Shown: positions 45,130-58,870, counted from the stretch's first letter. The stretch: DNA of 64,000 nt from Mangifera indica (GCF_011075055.1 NC_058144.1:14623807-14687806), one strand, 5' to 3'. Numbers and translations: made by a program. Notes: generated by a model from the letters alone, not told the origin.

Positions 45130-48103
45130 TAAGCAATTGCATCGGGCCAAATGGAGGCCCAACACAAAGCCCAACAATAGGGCCTAACTTGAAAGGTTTG
45201 GCCCATGGGCCTTTCAAATTGGGTTGTAGGTCTAGGTGTTTAGGCTATGGGTCAAGCCAACCCATTATTGTTGAAATATAAAAAAAAATTTCAACAGTCT
45301 ACCACAAGTAGAAGTGGCAGAAGCTAGAATAGCTACTGGTTAGAGGCTAGTAGCTGTTGTTTTAATTTTTTTTTTTTTATATATAAACAACCCAAATTTT
45401 CTCTATTTTCCAACTTTATCTACAAATCTCTCAATCTTAATTTTTTTATAATATTCTGAATCTCATTTTTTCTCATCAATTCTCTTTAAAAAATTATCTG
45501 AATTCACAAATAATAATTTTGTGTGTTTATAATTTTATTTTCATTTCACTTTTATTATTACAAAATATTACAAATAGATCTAATGTCAAATGAATTTAAT
45601 CAATTTAAATATTATTATGCTAACGCTGATGATATTATTGATGATGCATAAAGTGGAATAGGTGAAGCACCAACAGATGAAAGTGGTACAAGCATAGCTT
45701 CGTATTCGATAGAGAGAAAGAAAACAAACATCAATGTTGTGAGGACACTTTGATAAAATAGAGAAAGTGATCGAAGAAAAATTAATTCGTCGAGCGGTAT
45801 GTAAACATTATAGCTCTTATTTGACACATCCAAATATAAGTAGCACGAGACATCTTCACTAACACATTACTAATTATTGTAAAAAAATTTCATACGAGCT
45901 TAGAAGGTAAAAACAAATTGTATTCACCCAATCATGATTCATTGGTCTTAGTGCTAGTTTAGCAAGAGTTCTAAGTGGTTTCAGACACATAGGAAAAATA
46001 TCAACTTTCTTGTATGATTAAATGAAAATGTGGAACTACATAACCATGTACGTAATTGCTTGTGATCAACTTGTTAGTTATGTAGAAGATGGAATTTTAG
46101 AATAGAAAATGCAAACTAATGTTCAACCCACATTTAGAAAAATTCTTAGGACAACTCTTAAGTTAGACATTCTGAGAAATTATGAATTAATGAAATTAAA
46201 AGTTATTGGAGAATTAAGTAATTTTAATATTGTTATTTCAATAATTCTTATTTGTGGACAACTACAAATCAAGATATAGGGTACCTGTATACAATTATAC
46301 ATTATATTAATTTTGATTGACAATTATGTAAAAAAATTATTTCATTTAGAAATTTAGAATATTCACATGATGATCTTACAATTTATTGTGCATTAGCAAA
46401 TATTTTTTAGGAATATAAAATTAATAATTATATTTTTTAATTACTTTTGATAATGTCAAAAATAATGATAAAGTTATTGAATTTATATATATATATATAT
46501 ATATAAAATTATTGATCTCATCCATTTAATGAAAAATTATTTCATATTAGGTGTGTATGTCAAGTTATTAATTTAATAACTCAAAAAAACTTGAGCCTAG
46601 TCAAGAAATATATACAAATAATTAGATATGTTATTGTATACATTTCATTATCCCCATCATAAGTATAAACATATCATCAATTATATAAATCAATAGGGTT
46701 AAGAAGAAAATAATTAAAAGTAGATATTAAAACTAGGTGGAATTCAACATACCTCATATTGAAAGCATGCGAAGGGTATGAAGTTCATATAACACGATAC
46801 TTTAATACCCAACCAAAAGATTTGATAAATCTTTTTTTTTTATAGATCAATATTAGGAGATCACTATGGCTCTAATGAATATGTTAGAGCCATTGAAGAC
46901 AGTCACAAACCATTACTGAGGTGTGTATTATCCAACTACTTGTCCAATAATATATAGTATGATAGAAATAAGTGATATTTTCAAATAACATAAGTCTCAT
47001 GACTCTCATTATACTTTTCATAATATATTTAGGCAAATAGAACAAAAATTTCAAAAATATTGGAGTGAAATTCCTTTACTTTATTTTGTAGTTACTATTT
47101 GAGATCCTAGGACAAAAACTAATAGACTATAAATTTATTTGATGTTATTAATAAAAATTTTTCAATTAATAGCAATGTTAATTATGTTGAATATGTTCAA
47201 GATTTTTTACTTGAAATATATAGTATTTATAAACAAAAATATGAAAGGACTAGACAAAATTTTGTACCAAAGGTAAGTTCCATTAGTTCAAACAAAAAAT
47301 AGTTGAGCATATGGTCGCTCTTGCGTAAAGGTAAGTAGTCTGTTAGTCAAAACACAAATTACGGTCAATTTTATAAATATTTCAATATTAACCATTATCC
47401 AAAAATTGTTCCAAGATATAATGTTAAAAAACTAGATGCTTTGATATAGTGGAAAGATAAGACAAAAACTTTTTTTGTGCTTGCTGCCATGACTCAAGAT
47501 CTACTAACACTTCTAATGTTGACTGTAACATCAAAATCCACTTTTAATGCAGGTGAATGTGTGTTGGATGATAAGTAATCCAATTTACACCCAAAAATGG
47601 TTGAGACGATCATGTGTATGAAGAATTAGGTCAAAGTTAATTTTAAATTACAGAATCAGATGGCAAAAAGATATCTTTAAAGAATTCACAAATTTGGACG
47701 TTGAGGATAAACAGATAAATGGTATGATATATATATTTTATTTATATTTGTAATTATACAACATATAAATTAATTTATTTGTACTATGTTATAATATTTT
47801 TTATTATGTAACTAGAGTATTCCTCCGTCACAAATGAGAGATTATAAATAAAATATTCAGAGTATTGTCCTTGGTCTTAATAATTAAAAAATAATTTGAG
47901 TTTAAATTTTTAATTATTTTTTTAAATTTATTTAAATAGGATGAGCTGATTAAGGTTTAACCTAGCCTGATTAAGGTCGGTTTGGCTCGGCCCTATATAT
48001 ATAGCGTCGGGCCTTGGACCTTAAAAAATTTATAGGTTGACCCAACCCAAAGGCCCGATGGACCAAGCCAAAGTTGACCATGCTTGACTTATGAACACCT
48101 CTA
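45130..48103 (+). mobile_element. hAT (Ac-like) transposon relic
   Basis: Encloses a decayed hAT transposase (45582-47700). Both subterminal regions carry GGGCC/GGCCC clusters (45140-45260: GGCCCAACACAAAGCCCAAC, GGCCCATGGGCC; 47960-48080: GGCTCGGCCC, CCCAACCCAAAGGCCC), a usual hAT feature. The right tip, ATGAACACCTCTA ending at 48103, fits a hAT TAGAGGTGTTCAT terminus. The left tip and 8-bp duplication were not found, so the start given is approximate. Confidence 0.65.
45582..47700 (+). pseudogene. hAT transposase, heavily decayed
   Basis: Recognisable pieces in order on the plus strand: N-terminal MSNEFNQF, a BED-type zinc-finger remnant RAVCKHYSSYLTH...STRHLH (45790-45860), RKILRTTLKLDILRNYELMKLK (46135-46205), RNLEYSHDDLTIYCALANIF (46345-46410), TRWNSTYLILKACEGYEVH (46730-46790, the W-N-S-T-Y-L block of Ac-like enzymes) and a C-terminal dimerisation segment with SNLHPKMVET (near 47580-47610). 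Stops and frame changes occur throughout. An (AT)n tract sits at 46485-46505. Confidence 0.75.
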
Positions 48104-48260
48104 GATAAGATATAATAATAATTTATCTTCATTGGTCAAATCTTCAAGTTGCCAAATTACAAAAAAACATAAAACATAGTAAAAATTACTTTCTCTTAAA
48201 AGCCTATTAGAATTCTTATAAAGATAATATTCAAGAAAAAGCCCTCCACCAACAAACACC

Positions 48261-48268
48261 TATATAAA
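48261..48268 (+). promoter_or_regulatory. Possible TATA box
   Basis: TATATAAA followed by T, 48 bp before the ATG of the candidate small gene at 48316. Supports a promoter only if that gene is real. Confidence 0.3.
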
Positions 48269-48315
48269 TGCTTATTATATTCTCTTTCTATCATATTTCC
48301 TTATTGTAGGCCAAG

Positions 48316-48726
48316 ATGAGCTTTATGTTGTTTTCCTTATGTCTTTCATCGAGGTAGGGGCTTTCTATACAAATGATTTCAAACAACTTAATACTAATTT
48401 AGTAATTTATATACACCAAATTTGGGCATTTTATTGACATTGAATGACATGACAAGTTAATATCTACGTGTACATCTTGAGAATAAATAGTCTGTTTACA
48501 TATATATGTTTATGTTTTTTATTATGAAATGTGATAGGATTTAAATTGATTACAATGTTGAGTTTTTAATTTAATGAATAGTTTGCATGAAAGATGCACG
48601 TGTCATCCATCTGATGCCATGTCAGTCAAGTGGATAATGTACCCCATTGGATTTTGTTTTAAAGAGAGGCACATGACCATGAATACCAAGAATGCATGCT
48701 CGTGTAACCCCACTACCAAATATTAG
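48316..48726 (+). CDS. Candidate small spliced gene for a Cys-containing 56-residue peptide, hypothetical
   Basis: Exon 1 48316-48353 codes for a hydrophobic start, MSFMLFSLCLSS, before a GTAGGG donor. Exon 2 48594-48726 follows a GCATGAAAG acceptor and stays open to TAG 48724-48726. The join is in frame (171 bases, 57 codons with stop). Exon 2 has CTCHPSDAMS near its start and ACSCNPTTKY at its end, giving several Cys. A TATA-like box lies 48 bp upstream, a sensible distance. Against it: both splice sites are weak, the peptide matches nothing I know, and the surroundings are transposon-rich. It could be a small secreted peptide, a gene fragment or chance. Confidence 0.2.
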
Positions 48727-48779
48727 ACTTTAGGCAATGTTTAACTTGGTTACAATTTTTAAATTATTGCTTAAAGCAA

Positions 48780-49060
48780 TATAAGCTACGGTTTTAACAC
48801 TGTTGCATTAAGAAATTAATAATAAGCAATAGTTGCAAAAAAACTATAGCATTATGAGATATGAAATAATGAATTTAATAGTGTTATATTTGAAAATTAA
48901 CAATAAGCAACGATTGTAGAAAAACCATATTGTTATGAGATATAAAGCAATATATTTAATAGTGTTGTATTAGAAAATTAACAATAAGTCATGTTGCAAA
49001 AATACCATAGTATTATGGGATATAAAGTGGCAACTTTAATAACAATTGTAAGCAACTAAT
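48780..49060 (+). repeat. Tandem repeat, about 84-bp unit, three copies
   Basis: Copies near 48826, 48910 and 48994 share AAAATTAACAATAAGCAA and TTATGAGATATAAAGCAA segments. A partial copy precedes them. They resemble subterminal repeats of CACTA-type transposons, though I see no CACTA terminus. Confidence 0.8.
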
Positions 49061-49129
49061 GTTTTATGAAGGCACCAAACATTATTTTTCAGTTTCTGAT
49101 CAATTTGTGCCAATTTTGTAAAACATTCA

Positions 49130-49415
49130 GTTTCCTTTTCTATGCCAATTTCGAATCAATTTGACTTGGTCTTGAAAGTTGGTTCCGCTCGATTCGATTT
49201 GGCTCGAATTCGAGATGAGTTCAAACCGAGAGGGTTACCAATTCTTGAAACTGAGTTGAGCCCAAGTTAGAGGGAGTTTGACACTATCTAGCTTGAGTTC
49301 AACTCAAATTAAAAAATGAGTCAAATCAAATCGAACTGACTTCTAAAACCAAACAAGTTTGGTTTTAATCTAAACCTACTCGAACCGAACTAATTAAGGC
49401 TTTTCAAGAAATCCA
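49130..49415. repeat. MITE-like sequence rich in CTCGAATTCGAG motifs
   Basis: Contains GGCTCGAATTCGAGATGAGTT and similar inverted CTCGA/TCGAG and TCAAAC/GTTTGA pairs, related to the elements at 58879 and 61624. Ends not defined. Confidence 0.45.
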
Positions 49416-49566
49416 AAATGACGTAGTTTCCATAACCAAGCTTAAAATATGGAAATATATCTTGTATTTTCAATTAATTACCATAATGTTATAACTATAT
49501 TAAAAAAAAACCTTATTTTTTTCCACTAAATCTGTAACCTCTGTGATTTATCTTTTCTATTAATTT

Positions 49567-49575
49567 TTTTTTTTG
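49567..49575 (+). repeat. Possible target duplication of MULE C, left
   Basis: TTTTTTTTG here and TTTTTTTTT at 60179-60187; low-complexity, so only weak support. Confidence 0.4.
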
Positions 49576-49924
49576 GGAAATTAAAGTAATTAGCCATTTT
49601 GCCCTTTATTAAGCAAAAATGCCCACTTTTCAAACTTTTAAGCAAAGATGCCATAAATATTTTTAAAATACCAAAACTACGCTTCATCACATCTATATAA
49701 ACCCCTCACTCATATATATTTCTCATATCATTCAAACACTCACTCTCACTCTCATTTTCACTCAATATTTTATATTGCAGGTTTGTTTGGACGGAAAAAA
49801 ATCGTATTTCTAAATTTGAGTCAAAAAATCAATTTGTGAGAAAGAGATATTTATATGAATCTTAACTTAAAACTTAATTTTATTTGTTAAATCTAGTTCG
49901 TATGCTATATAAAGAGGACATTTG

Positions 49925-50935
49925 GATATTTGATAATAATTTAGGGCTTAAATAAATATTAGAAAAATATGGGGGCATTTTGAAATTACACAATGTATGA
50001 AGGATTTAAATAAAATGTTAGGAATAGATAGATGTATTTCAATACAAGACAATATATGAGGGTGTTAAATGAAATGTTAGATAATTATAAGGAGTTAAAT
50101 AAAATATTAGAAAACTATGGGAGTATTTTGATATTAAACATTGTAAGAAGGTTTTAAATGAAATGTTAGGAATAGATAGATACATTTTGATACAAGACAA
50201 CATAGAAGGGTGTTAAATGAAATGTTAGATAATTATACAGGGTTAAAATGTTAGAAAAATATGGGGGTATTTTGATATTAAACATTGTAAGAAGGTTGTA
50301 AATGAAATTTTAGGAATAGATAGATGTATTTTGATACAAGACAATATAAAATTGTATTAAATAAAATGTTAGATAATTACAAGGGGTTAAATAAAATGTT
50401 AGATAATTACAAGGGGTTAAATAAAATGTTAGAAAAATATGAGGGTATTTTGATATTAAACATTGTAAGACGGTTTGAAATAACATGTTAGAAGTAGATA
50501 GAAGCATTTCGAGACAAGACAACATATGAGGACATTAAAGAAATACTAGATAATTACAAGGAGTTAAATAAAATGTTAGAAAAATATGGGAGCATTTTGC
50601 TAGTAAATAATGTGAGATGGTTTTAAATGACATGTTTAGAGTAAATAGATGCATTTCAATATAAGACAACATATGAGGGTGTTAAATGAAATGCTAGATA
50701 ATTATAGGGGTTAAATAAAATGTTAGAAAAATATGGGGGTTTTTGATATTAAACATTTGAAGACGGTTTTAAATGACATGTTAGAAGTAGATAGATGAAT
50801 TTCGATATAAGACAATATATGAGGGTGTTAAATGAAATGTTAGATAATTATAGAGGTTACATGAAATGTTAAAAAAATATAAGGGCATTTTGATATTAAA
50901 CATTTTAAGACATTTTTAAATGACATGTTAGGACA
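49925..50935 (+). repeat. Seven tandem copies of a roughly 147-bp unit in the transposase leader
   Basis: Each copy contains TTAGAAAAATATGGGGG, TTTTGATATTAAACATT, GGAATAGATAGATG and ATGAAATGTTAGATAATTA. TTAGAAAA(T/C)ATG anchors occur near 49961, 50107, 50250, 50428, 50575, 50723 and 50870; spacing is 143-148 except one interval enlarged by a 37-bp internal duplication. Located between the left terminus and the transposase ATG. Confidence 0.88.
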
Positions 50936-51045
50936 TTTTAGGAAATTAGAGGTGGCATATATATCAATAAATGGTTATTATGGATTTTTTCTTATAAATG
51001 TTTAATTTTTCCCCAAAATTTTTCATTGTAGGATTGATAATTAAA

Positions 51046-53640
51046 ATGGCTAGTTATGCATCAATTCATTTTGAAGGAGAATGGATCCAACATGATGATA
51101 ACACAATAAAGTATGTTGGAGGTTGTAAGCAACTGGTTAAAATTCCTTCTGGAACAATATTTGAGGGATTTATCTAACTTTTGAGTGAACATTATGGTCT
51201 TGATCCAATCAGAAACTACGTTCAACTATCTATGAAACCAAGAAGAACTAAGCTCGGTTGCCCTATACAGATCCAAAATGATAAAAATATCTAAGGTCTT
51301 ATTGACATGTCTCAATACTTTAAGGAATGTATTTTTGTTTTTGTTACATGTACCCCGATCAAAGGACAAGAAAAAGAAAAAGAAAAAGAAATTGGTGTAG
51401 TGAAAAAAGAATCTAATTGGGAAGACTTAATTGATTTCAATAACGATGCATTTTATATTGCAAATAAATGGGCTCGTGGAGACAAAGAAAGGGTTCTCGA
51501 TTGGGGAGACTTTAAAAGGAATAGGGTGACTGATATTCCTCTTAATGAGGCAGAGTCTGAGGATATCTCACCTATTACTGAGGGTATAAATTGTTTGCAG
51601 CTTGAAGATTCTATTATAAGTGGAAAAAATTATTCAGGACCATTTTTTTGACAATGTACCCACTGATCTGTTTAAGTGGCTTCCCGATTTTCCTCTACAA
51701 CATTTAACATCATCAAATGGTATAGGATCAATCCAAGAGGGAAAAGTTGTAAAGCTTGGTGACATTTTTCATAACAAACAACATTTGAGAGATGTTATGG
51801 ACCAATTTACCCTTGAGAAAGGATTTCAATATAGAGTACTTAAGTTTAACACGGTGAGATGGAAGATTAGGTGTTATGATGAAAAATGCCAATGGTATCT
51901 ATCAGGAAGTAGAGCTAAATCCAATAAAGTCTTTCGAATTAGTAAAATGAATCTAATCCACACATGTTTAGCTGATCAAATAATGCCATGTCACTGATAA
52001 GTTGGGGTCTGGGTTTTAGGTCAATTAATAAGGTCGAAGTTTGTGTTGATTGATTGAATTTATCAACTTAAAGAGATCATTGTCGACATCATCGATAAAT
52101 ATAAAATTGACATTTCATATTCATAGGCCCGATAGGCAAGAAATTGGGCTTTAAATTCACTAAAAGGCTTACTAAAAAAATCATTTATGCTCTTACCTGA
52201 TTACTACTAAAATTTAAAGTGTGTTAATCCAAGAACCGTGATAGCTATAGAAACAGATGATGAACATCAATTTAAGTATTTCTTCATGGCATTGGGATGT
52301 TTCATCTGTGCATTTAAACAATATATTCAACTTGTTATTTGCATTGACACTACTTTCATTAAAGGTCAATATCTCAAACATTTATTCCTTATGGTAGGCC
52401 TTAATGATAATAACCATATATACTTAATTGTTATTTATATCTGTAAAAAAGAAGATCATGACACGTGATGTTGGTTTCTGATGAAGGTTAAAGAATGTAT
52501 CAATGAAATCCCAAAGTTGGCAATAATCTCAGATCGACATCATGCTATATACTATGCAATAGTTGAAGTCTTTTCAGATATACACCATGGGTGTTATTGC
52601 TACCACCTTCTCTATAACATGTTTATACATGTATAAAATTCGTATATCATTTAACATTTTATAAATTTTGATATTGAAGTGCTCATATTATTTATAAACT
52701 CGCAGGTTGCATATTTATATTGAAAAACCACAAAGTCATATACAAAGACAGATTTTGAGGCTATGATAAGATCTCTTGTTGTGGTGTATCCTCAAGCTGG
52801 GACTTACCTATATGAGGTTGCGTTTCATCGATAGAGCAGGGCACATTTTCTAGAGCACCAGTATAACATAATGACAACTAACATTGTAGAGTCATTCAAT
52901 GCCCTTTTCAGACACGTACGGGGTCTACCCATCATAATGCTCACCAAGTTCATTCAGGGCACATTATAGTGATAGTTTTATAGGAGGAGAAACCATGCAA
53001 CTATGTACGGAGTTAATACTAATTATCTGTTTGATCATGCCTTCTTACCCTTGTGTTTGTTATTAATAGATGTGTTATTACTTTTTCCAAATTATAGATG
53101 AATGCCCTAACTATGTTACCCTATGGATGGAGGAGAAGCTTGGCCTTTATGTGTTGAAGGTTGCATGCTTGAAGGTTCACCTAATTATCAATGTTTGATA
53201 TCAGGTTCTAGGTATTGGTAGATACATGGGCATTATAGACTTTAATAAAATCTCTTGTACGTGCAAAACGTTTTAGCTTTTACGTATTCCATACAAGTAT
53301 GTTGTTGTTACTGTAAGACAAATGAGGTTCATCCTTTCTTCATCACTAAGTGGTATCGTGCAATGTATGCTAAACCTGTTAATCCACTAAAAAATCAATC
53401 AGAATAGTTGCACGCCTCCAAAGAAAGAGTTATTTTGCCCTTGTTCTCAATTATTATTGATTGGGTCACCCCTCAAACAGAAATCGATATCTTTCATAGG
53501 GGGATATTTTTACACCTAAGGTATGCAGTCAGTGTAAGCAACCAGGGCATGCTTGAACACAATATAAAAGCCCAACATCGATTCCAAGTTCTGTCCCACA
53601 AGGTTCATCTAGTAGAGGTAAGGGAACGAGATCTTCATAA
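51046..53640 (+). pseudogene. MULE C transposase (MURA-type), many stops and frameshifts
   Basis: The ATG at 51046 (MASYASIHFEGEW) begins a PB1-like N-terminus with TAA at 51175 and 51292, then a Lys/Glu run. A frame change at a T7 run near 51643-51650 leads into the MuDR domain (GDIFHNKQHLRDVMDQF, 51750-51960). The core shows CIDTTFIKG (Asp, near 52345), IISDRHHAI (Asp, near 52535), HHGCYCYHL and TTNIVESFNAL (Glu, near 52890). A 75-bp intron (52631-52705) splits the core; a second intron lies at about 52995-53098, matching B's intron position. A SWIM piece ISCTCKTF (near 53255) and a knuckle QCKQPGHA (near 53535) precede the natural TAA at 53638-53640. Confidence 0.85.
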
Positions 53641-54479
53641 CCTTCTAATTAGTTTTATTAATTATATAGTTGATGTATTTGTTGAAATGATATGTAATCG
53701 ATGTACTTTCATTAATCTTTAATTTGAGGAATTGTGTTCATATACAATGTAATATATTTAGTGTGAATAATGTTTTAATTATATAGTTGTTATAATAAGC
53801 ATTATTTATGTAATTGTCAGAGTGAACATTTTGTATTTTCATTAATGTATGATTTACATATGGTTTACTTGTGTTTAGGGAGTGTTGGTGGAGTTCCAAA
53901 GTAGGTGGATTTATCCTTTATGCCTTGGTTATGCTTGTGTTCTAATTTGGCACCATAATAGTTTTTGTATGCATTGTTTAATGTATATTGGTAGAGAGTT
54001 GCAGAGAATTTATAGAATTACCACTGCCATTTTCTTCCCTTTTTGATTGTCTTGCCTTGATCAATATTTGTACATCATTTGATAATATAATAGTTTAGGG
54101 TGCTATAAATACTTGTGTATGGAGCTTGGAGATATTGTAATTGCATTTAGGGACTAATTTATTGAAATTGTAAAGTAGTACAATTTGGAGTGAATACTAA
54201 TATTCCACATATAATGTTTCTTTTTGATCATTTTTTTTTTTGCAAATTAATTTGTCCAAGTTGCTTTATTAGTCATGTGATTGGATCCTTTGATATAGAA
54301 TTGATTGAAAAAATGGAAAAAAAATGAAATCAATGGCATAACCATATTTAATGATAAACAATGCATATCAAACACATAACCATATACAGTAAATATATGC
54401 ATAACAATTCAGAAATTAGTAAATAAACAATGATAAATACAAATATATATTCGTGATCTACTCGATGCAATGAAAATAT
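53641..54479. other. Space between convergent MULE C genes
   Basis: AT-rich 3' flanks. The first 60 bp match the left boundary of MULE A (22805 onward). No gene. Confidence 0.5.
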
Positions 54480-57400
54480 AACTGCAAGGCTAAATGTCGA
54501 TGTATGGAGACGAATGACTTTTGGGGAAAATCCAGGCTTCATGACAGCGTCATACACTTTATGAAATGTAACATAAAAATACCATAACCATCAGAACCCG
54601 CCCTCTGCTCGATGTAATATTAGATGATCTACTTGTGGTGTACACCCAAAAGTCGTGCAAAAACTCGTCGCCTCTAATAATACTGGTATGAATGTCATAT
54701 ATGGTCATATTCGCCATGCGAGCCCCTCATAACTCTTTGAGTATAATACCTCAGAGTCGTATACTGTAATCGATTAATCACAAATTTCTATAACTTCAGC
54801 TATCTAATGGGCACAGTCGAAGTTTATAGAGATGAAAACATATAAACATTGAGAAATTATAATGGATACACGTATTGTATATAAGTTAATTCAAAGCAAA
54901 TTATAATAGAAACGCTATAATACTATACCTTATCGACTTACCCCTATGGTTTATAAAACAAATCGGGGGTATAATGTGCCTCAACGATCTTTGTGAATAG
55001 CTTGAGGAACTCATACTTCTCTGATGGTATGCTAGTCCAATTATTGAATGTCATCCCGATATGCCCTATAAAGAAGGTGTGGGTTATCATCCAACTTTAT
55101 GGAACGATAACCTGATACTTATATTGGTACCAATTTAATAGTCCAAAAAAGAATCTATATGCTGAAATGGATATATAACACTTGGATTGTATTAGTGTTT
55201 TGTTGAATATATAAAACATTTAACCGAATTCAATGGAAATGACAACTTACATCGTCGGTCAACCACTTGCATAGCTCGACAACAATCCTCCAAAAAGTGT
55301 CTCTAGACTGAACTCAAATGAAATAAACCTTGTGGTCGTTGGATGCTATAGCTTTGGTGTACCATGTGAGGAAAGATTCCTCACACTCTGCAATAGAGGA
55401 TGGAATGGTCTGAATTTACTGTTTTGCCTCAATTTGATTGGATTGGTATATGATGTATAAACAAGCGGACCCTTTTGGATGACTCTACCATGAGTAGTTG
55501 TATTAATAACTACTCATCCTAAAAAGAAGAAAAAAAACAATTTAAATATACATAATAATATTAATAATAAATTGATCAATGACATTTAATGAAAAAATAT
55601 GCTACCTCTATGGTCAGGGAAGGTGTATCGGAAGAACTCTCGATTAATAAACTTTCACTGCCAATACCTTATATGAATAATAATAACAAATTGATAAATG
55701 ACATTTCATATAAAATATGATAACAACAATAATGTTCAAACCTCAAGTGAAGGAGGTGATGTAACCAAAAGGCCAATCGAAACACCCTCATGACCAGAAC
55801 CTTGTACAAATATACAAAACAAATTAATCAATAATAATTTAAAAAAAATATAGTAACAACGATAAATGAAAAACCTCGGATAAGGGAGGTGATGTAACTG
55901 AAGGGCCAACCAAGACCCCTTTATAGCTAGTACCTTGTACAAATAATAATAACAACTTAATCCATGACATTGTATATGAAATATAATAACAAATTTTAGA
56001 TTAAATGTCATAAAAACAATTTATTATAGACCTCATATGAGTGATGTGATGGAATCGAAAGGTCAAGAGGTGAGGCCATCATGACACCATCATGAGTACC
56101 TTGACAAAGTTAATATACGTGCTAGAGAAACAGGTAAATACAATTTTTATAAGAAATAAATATGATGTGGGATTGTAACTTGATCAATTAGAGTGGGGCG
56201 TGTACGAGTGATGATGTCCTCCGAATAAATCAAACGATCCTTTAATCGAGACATCTGAGAAGACATTTTATCCATACCATGTAATATCATAGTGCTCCAG
56301 CGGGCCAAAGTAGTATCTATTGAGGATAGAATGGGTGATACAATTGGTAGACACTCCTATGTGGTGGGATCGGTAGCACGGTCTTGAACCCTAATAAGGT
56401 ATGTGGTCTTAGTGGTTGGGGTCTCAACAATAGGGGGATATGTAGGATGCTCCATAATAAGGGGTTGAATAGGCTCATCAGGTGTCTCAAGACTACTAGC
56501 CAGTATATCAACAATGGCATCGCAGGAGATGCTTGATCCTGTTAGGGGGGAGGGGCAAAGAGAATGAAGAGGAATGCTAATCCAACATACCCGTGTATAG
56601 AATAATGTCTGCATACCATGGTCTAGCCTTTTTAATTGGTGACTGTTGGACTGGGAAAGTAACATCATCCTATTCACTTAGATATATAATTTAACCTATT
56701 TGCAATAATCAAAGTATCAACTAACTAATCAATTAACAATTACATACTTTATCACTAGTGAAAATAGATTCCATATATCTCCAACTAGGAATATCTCGCG
56801 TATGCCACCTAAATATTCGTGAAGATGTAAGGACATCAACCAAATCCACCCAATTATACAAGGTATCGATCGTCTCATATATCCAATACTGTAACAAATG
56901 GTTAAATTAAATTAATTTTTGTTCTTGCCAATCAATATAGATAATCAACAAATACACACTTACCTGAAATGCAACCGGAAATTTGTAGATTCCATATTTA
57001 TGCATGTCAAGTATTTGGCTAGAATAGACTCTAGCACTTGCCTAAGACATCGACTCGAACATCATCTGCCATATTAGAACATCCTAGGGATAGGAATTAA
57101 ACCCATCCAAGTGATCAACCAACTAGAGGTACTTTATAGATACCTTCTTTTGTTGATCATTCTCTAGTAACACCATATGTAGATAATACAACAAGGCCAT
57201 TTTGATGGCGTCGATATCATCATCCCTTCATGGCCTAGCCAAGAAAACACACTAAACATCATGATACTGCATCTTCAGACATTTTTGAAAATAGGTATTC
57301 TTAATCCTATGTCTTGATGAAAGAACAGTGATCAATGCAAACTTGAATGGGCTGAATCTCACATTAACCCCAAACCAAAACTTATCTTTGTCTAAGCCCT

Positions 57401-58870
57401 GATATAGTTGTCGTAGTAGAAATGAGTACACCAATAATCCACTGAACTTGATATCTAGTAATCAAAGGAGATGTCTAAAGCACATCCTCTCAAACAACCA
57501 CAATTGCTCTAGTGTCAGTATAGACCTAGTCTTTGACATGGCAATGCATTGAACTCTATATATAACCTCTGCTCAGAAGTGTTATGACTCATCTGGGATT
57601 CTTAATTTACTATCGTCATGTTTTCTTTTATGAATTTAATAGAAAACAGATATGGAAATGACAAATATAAAAAAAAAAATAAACCTCAAATTTGAAAACT
57701 ACATGTTGAAATACCCTAAAAAGACAAAAACTAGAAAATTGAAAAAACAAAGTTGAAATACACTTGAATATAAAAAATCTAACAATTGCTCAAAATCTAA
57801 AAAGTACGAGTCAAAATATTCTAAAATGACAAAAATTAAAAAAAAAAGGATTTGAATCTCAAAAACTAAACATTAAAGTATCCTGAAATGACAAAAACTG
57901 AAAAATCAAGTTGAAATTTGAAAATTACATGTCGAAATATCATGGAATAATAATAATAGAAAAACTGGACTAAAATTCGAAATTACATATCGAAAAACTT
58001 TAAAATGACAAATATTGAAAAAATACAATTGAAATTCAAAATCTACATATTAAAATATCCTAGAATGTCAAAAATTGAAAAATCACTCAGAAATCTAAAA
58101 AGTACAAAATATCTTAAAATGACAAAAATAAAAAAAGGTCCTGAATTTTGAAAATTAAACGTTAAAACACCTCGAAATGATAAAAACTGAAAATTTGAAC
58201 TAAAATTCAAAAAATACATGTCGAAATATCATAGAATAACAATAATTAAAAAATAGAACTAAAATTTAAAAACCACACTTCTAAAAGCCTTAAAATGACA
58301 AATATGAAAAAAATAGAACTAAAATTTCAAAAGTATACGTTAAAATACCCTAAAATATTGAAAATTGAGAAATCACTCGAAAATTTGAAACTCACAAGTG
58401 AAAATACCCTAGAATGACAAAAATAAAAAAAGGCCTTGAATTTCGAATACTAAACGTTGAAATACTTTAGAATGACAAAAACTGAAAAATTGATCTAAAA
58501 TTTAAAAGTACATATGAAAATACATTAGAATGACAACAATAAAAAATTGGACTAAATTTTGAAAATTATACGTCCAAAAACCTTAAAATAATAAATATAA
58601 AAAAAATGGAACCGAAATTTGAAATCTACACGTTGAAATATCCTAAAATGTCAAAAACTAAAAAATCGCTTGGAAATCCTAAAAAATACGAGTTGAAATA
58701 TTCTAAAATGACTAAAAATAAAAAATGGGATTGGAATTTTAAAAACTAAACATTGAAATAGCTTATAAACGAAAAAACTGCAATATGGATCTAAAATTTA
58801 GCAATTACATAAGAAAATGGGCCTAAAAAGCACAAAAATAAAGACGAAGACCTAAAATTTGAAAATGACA

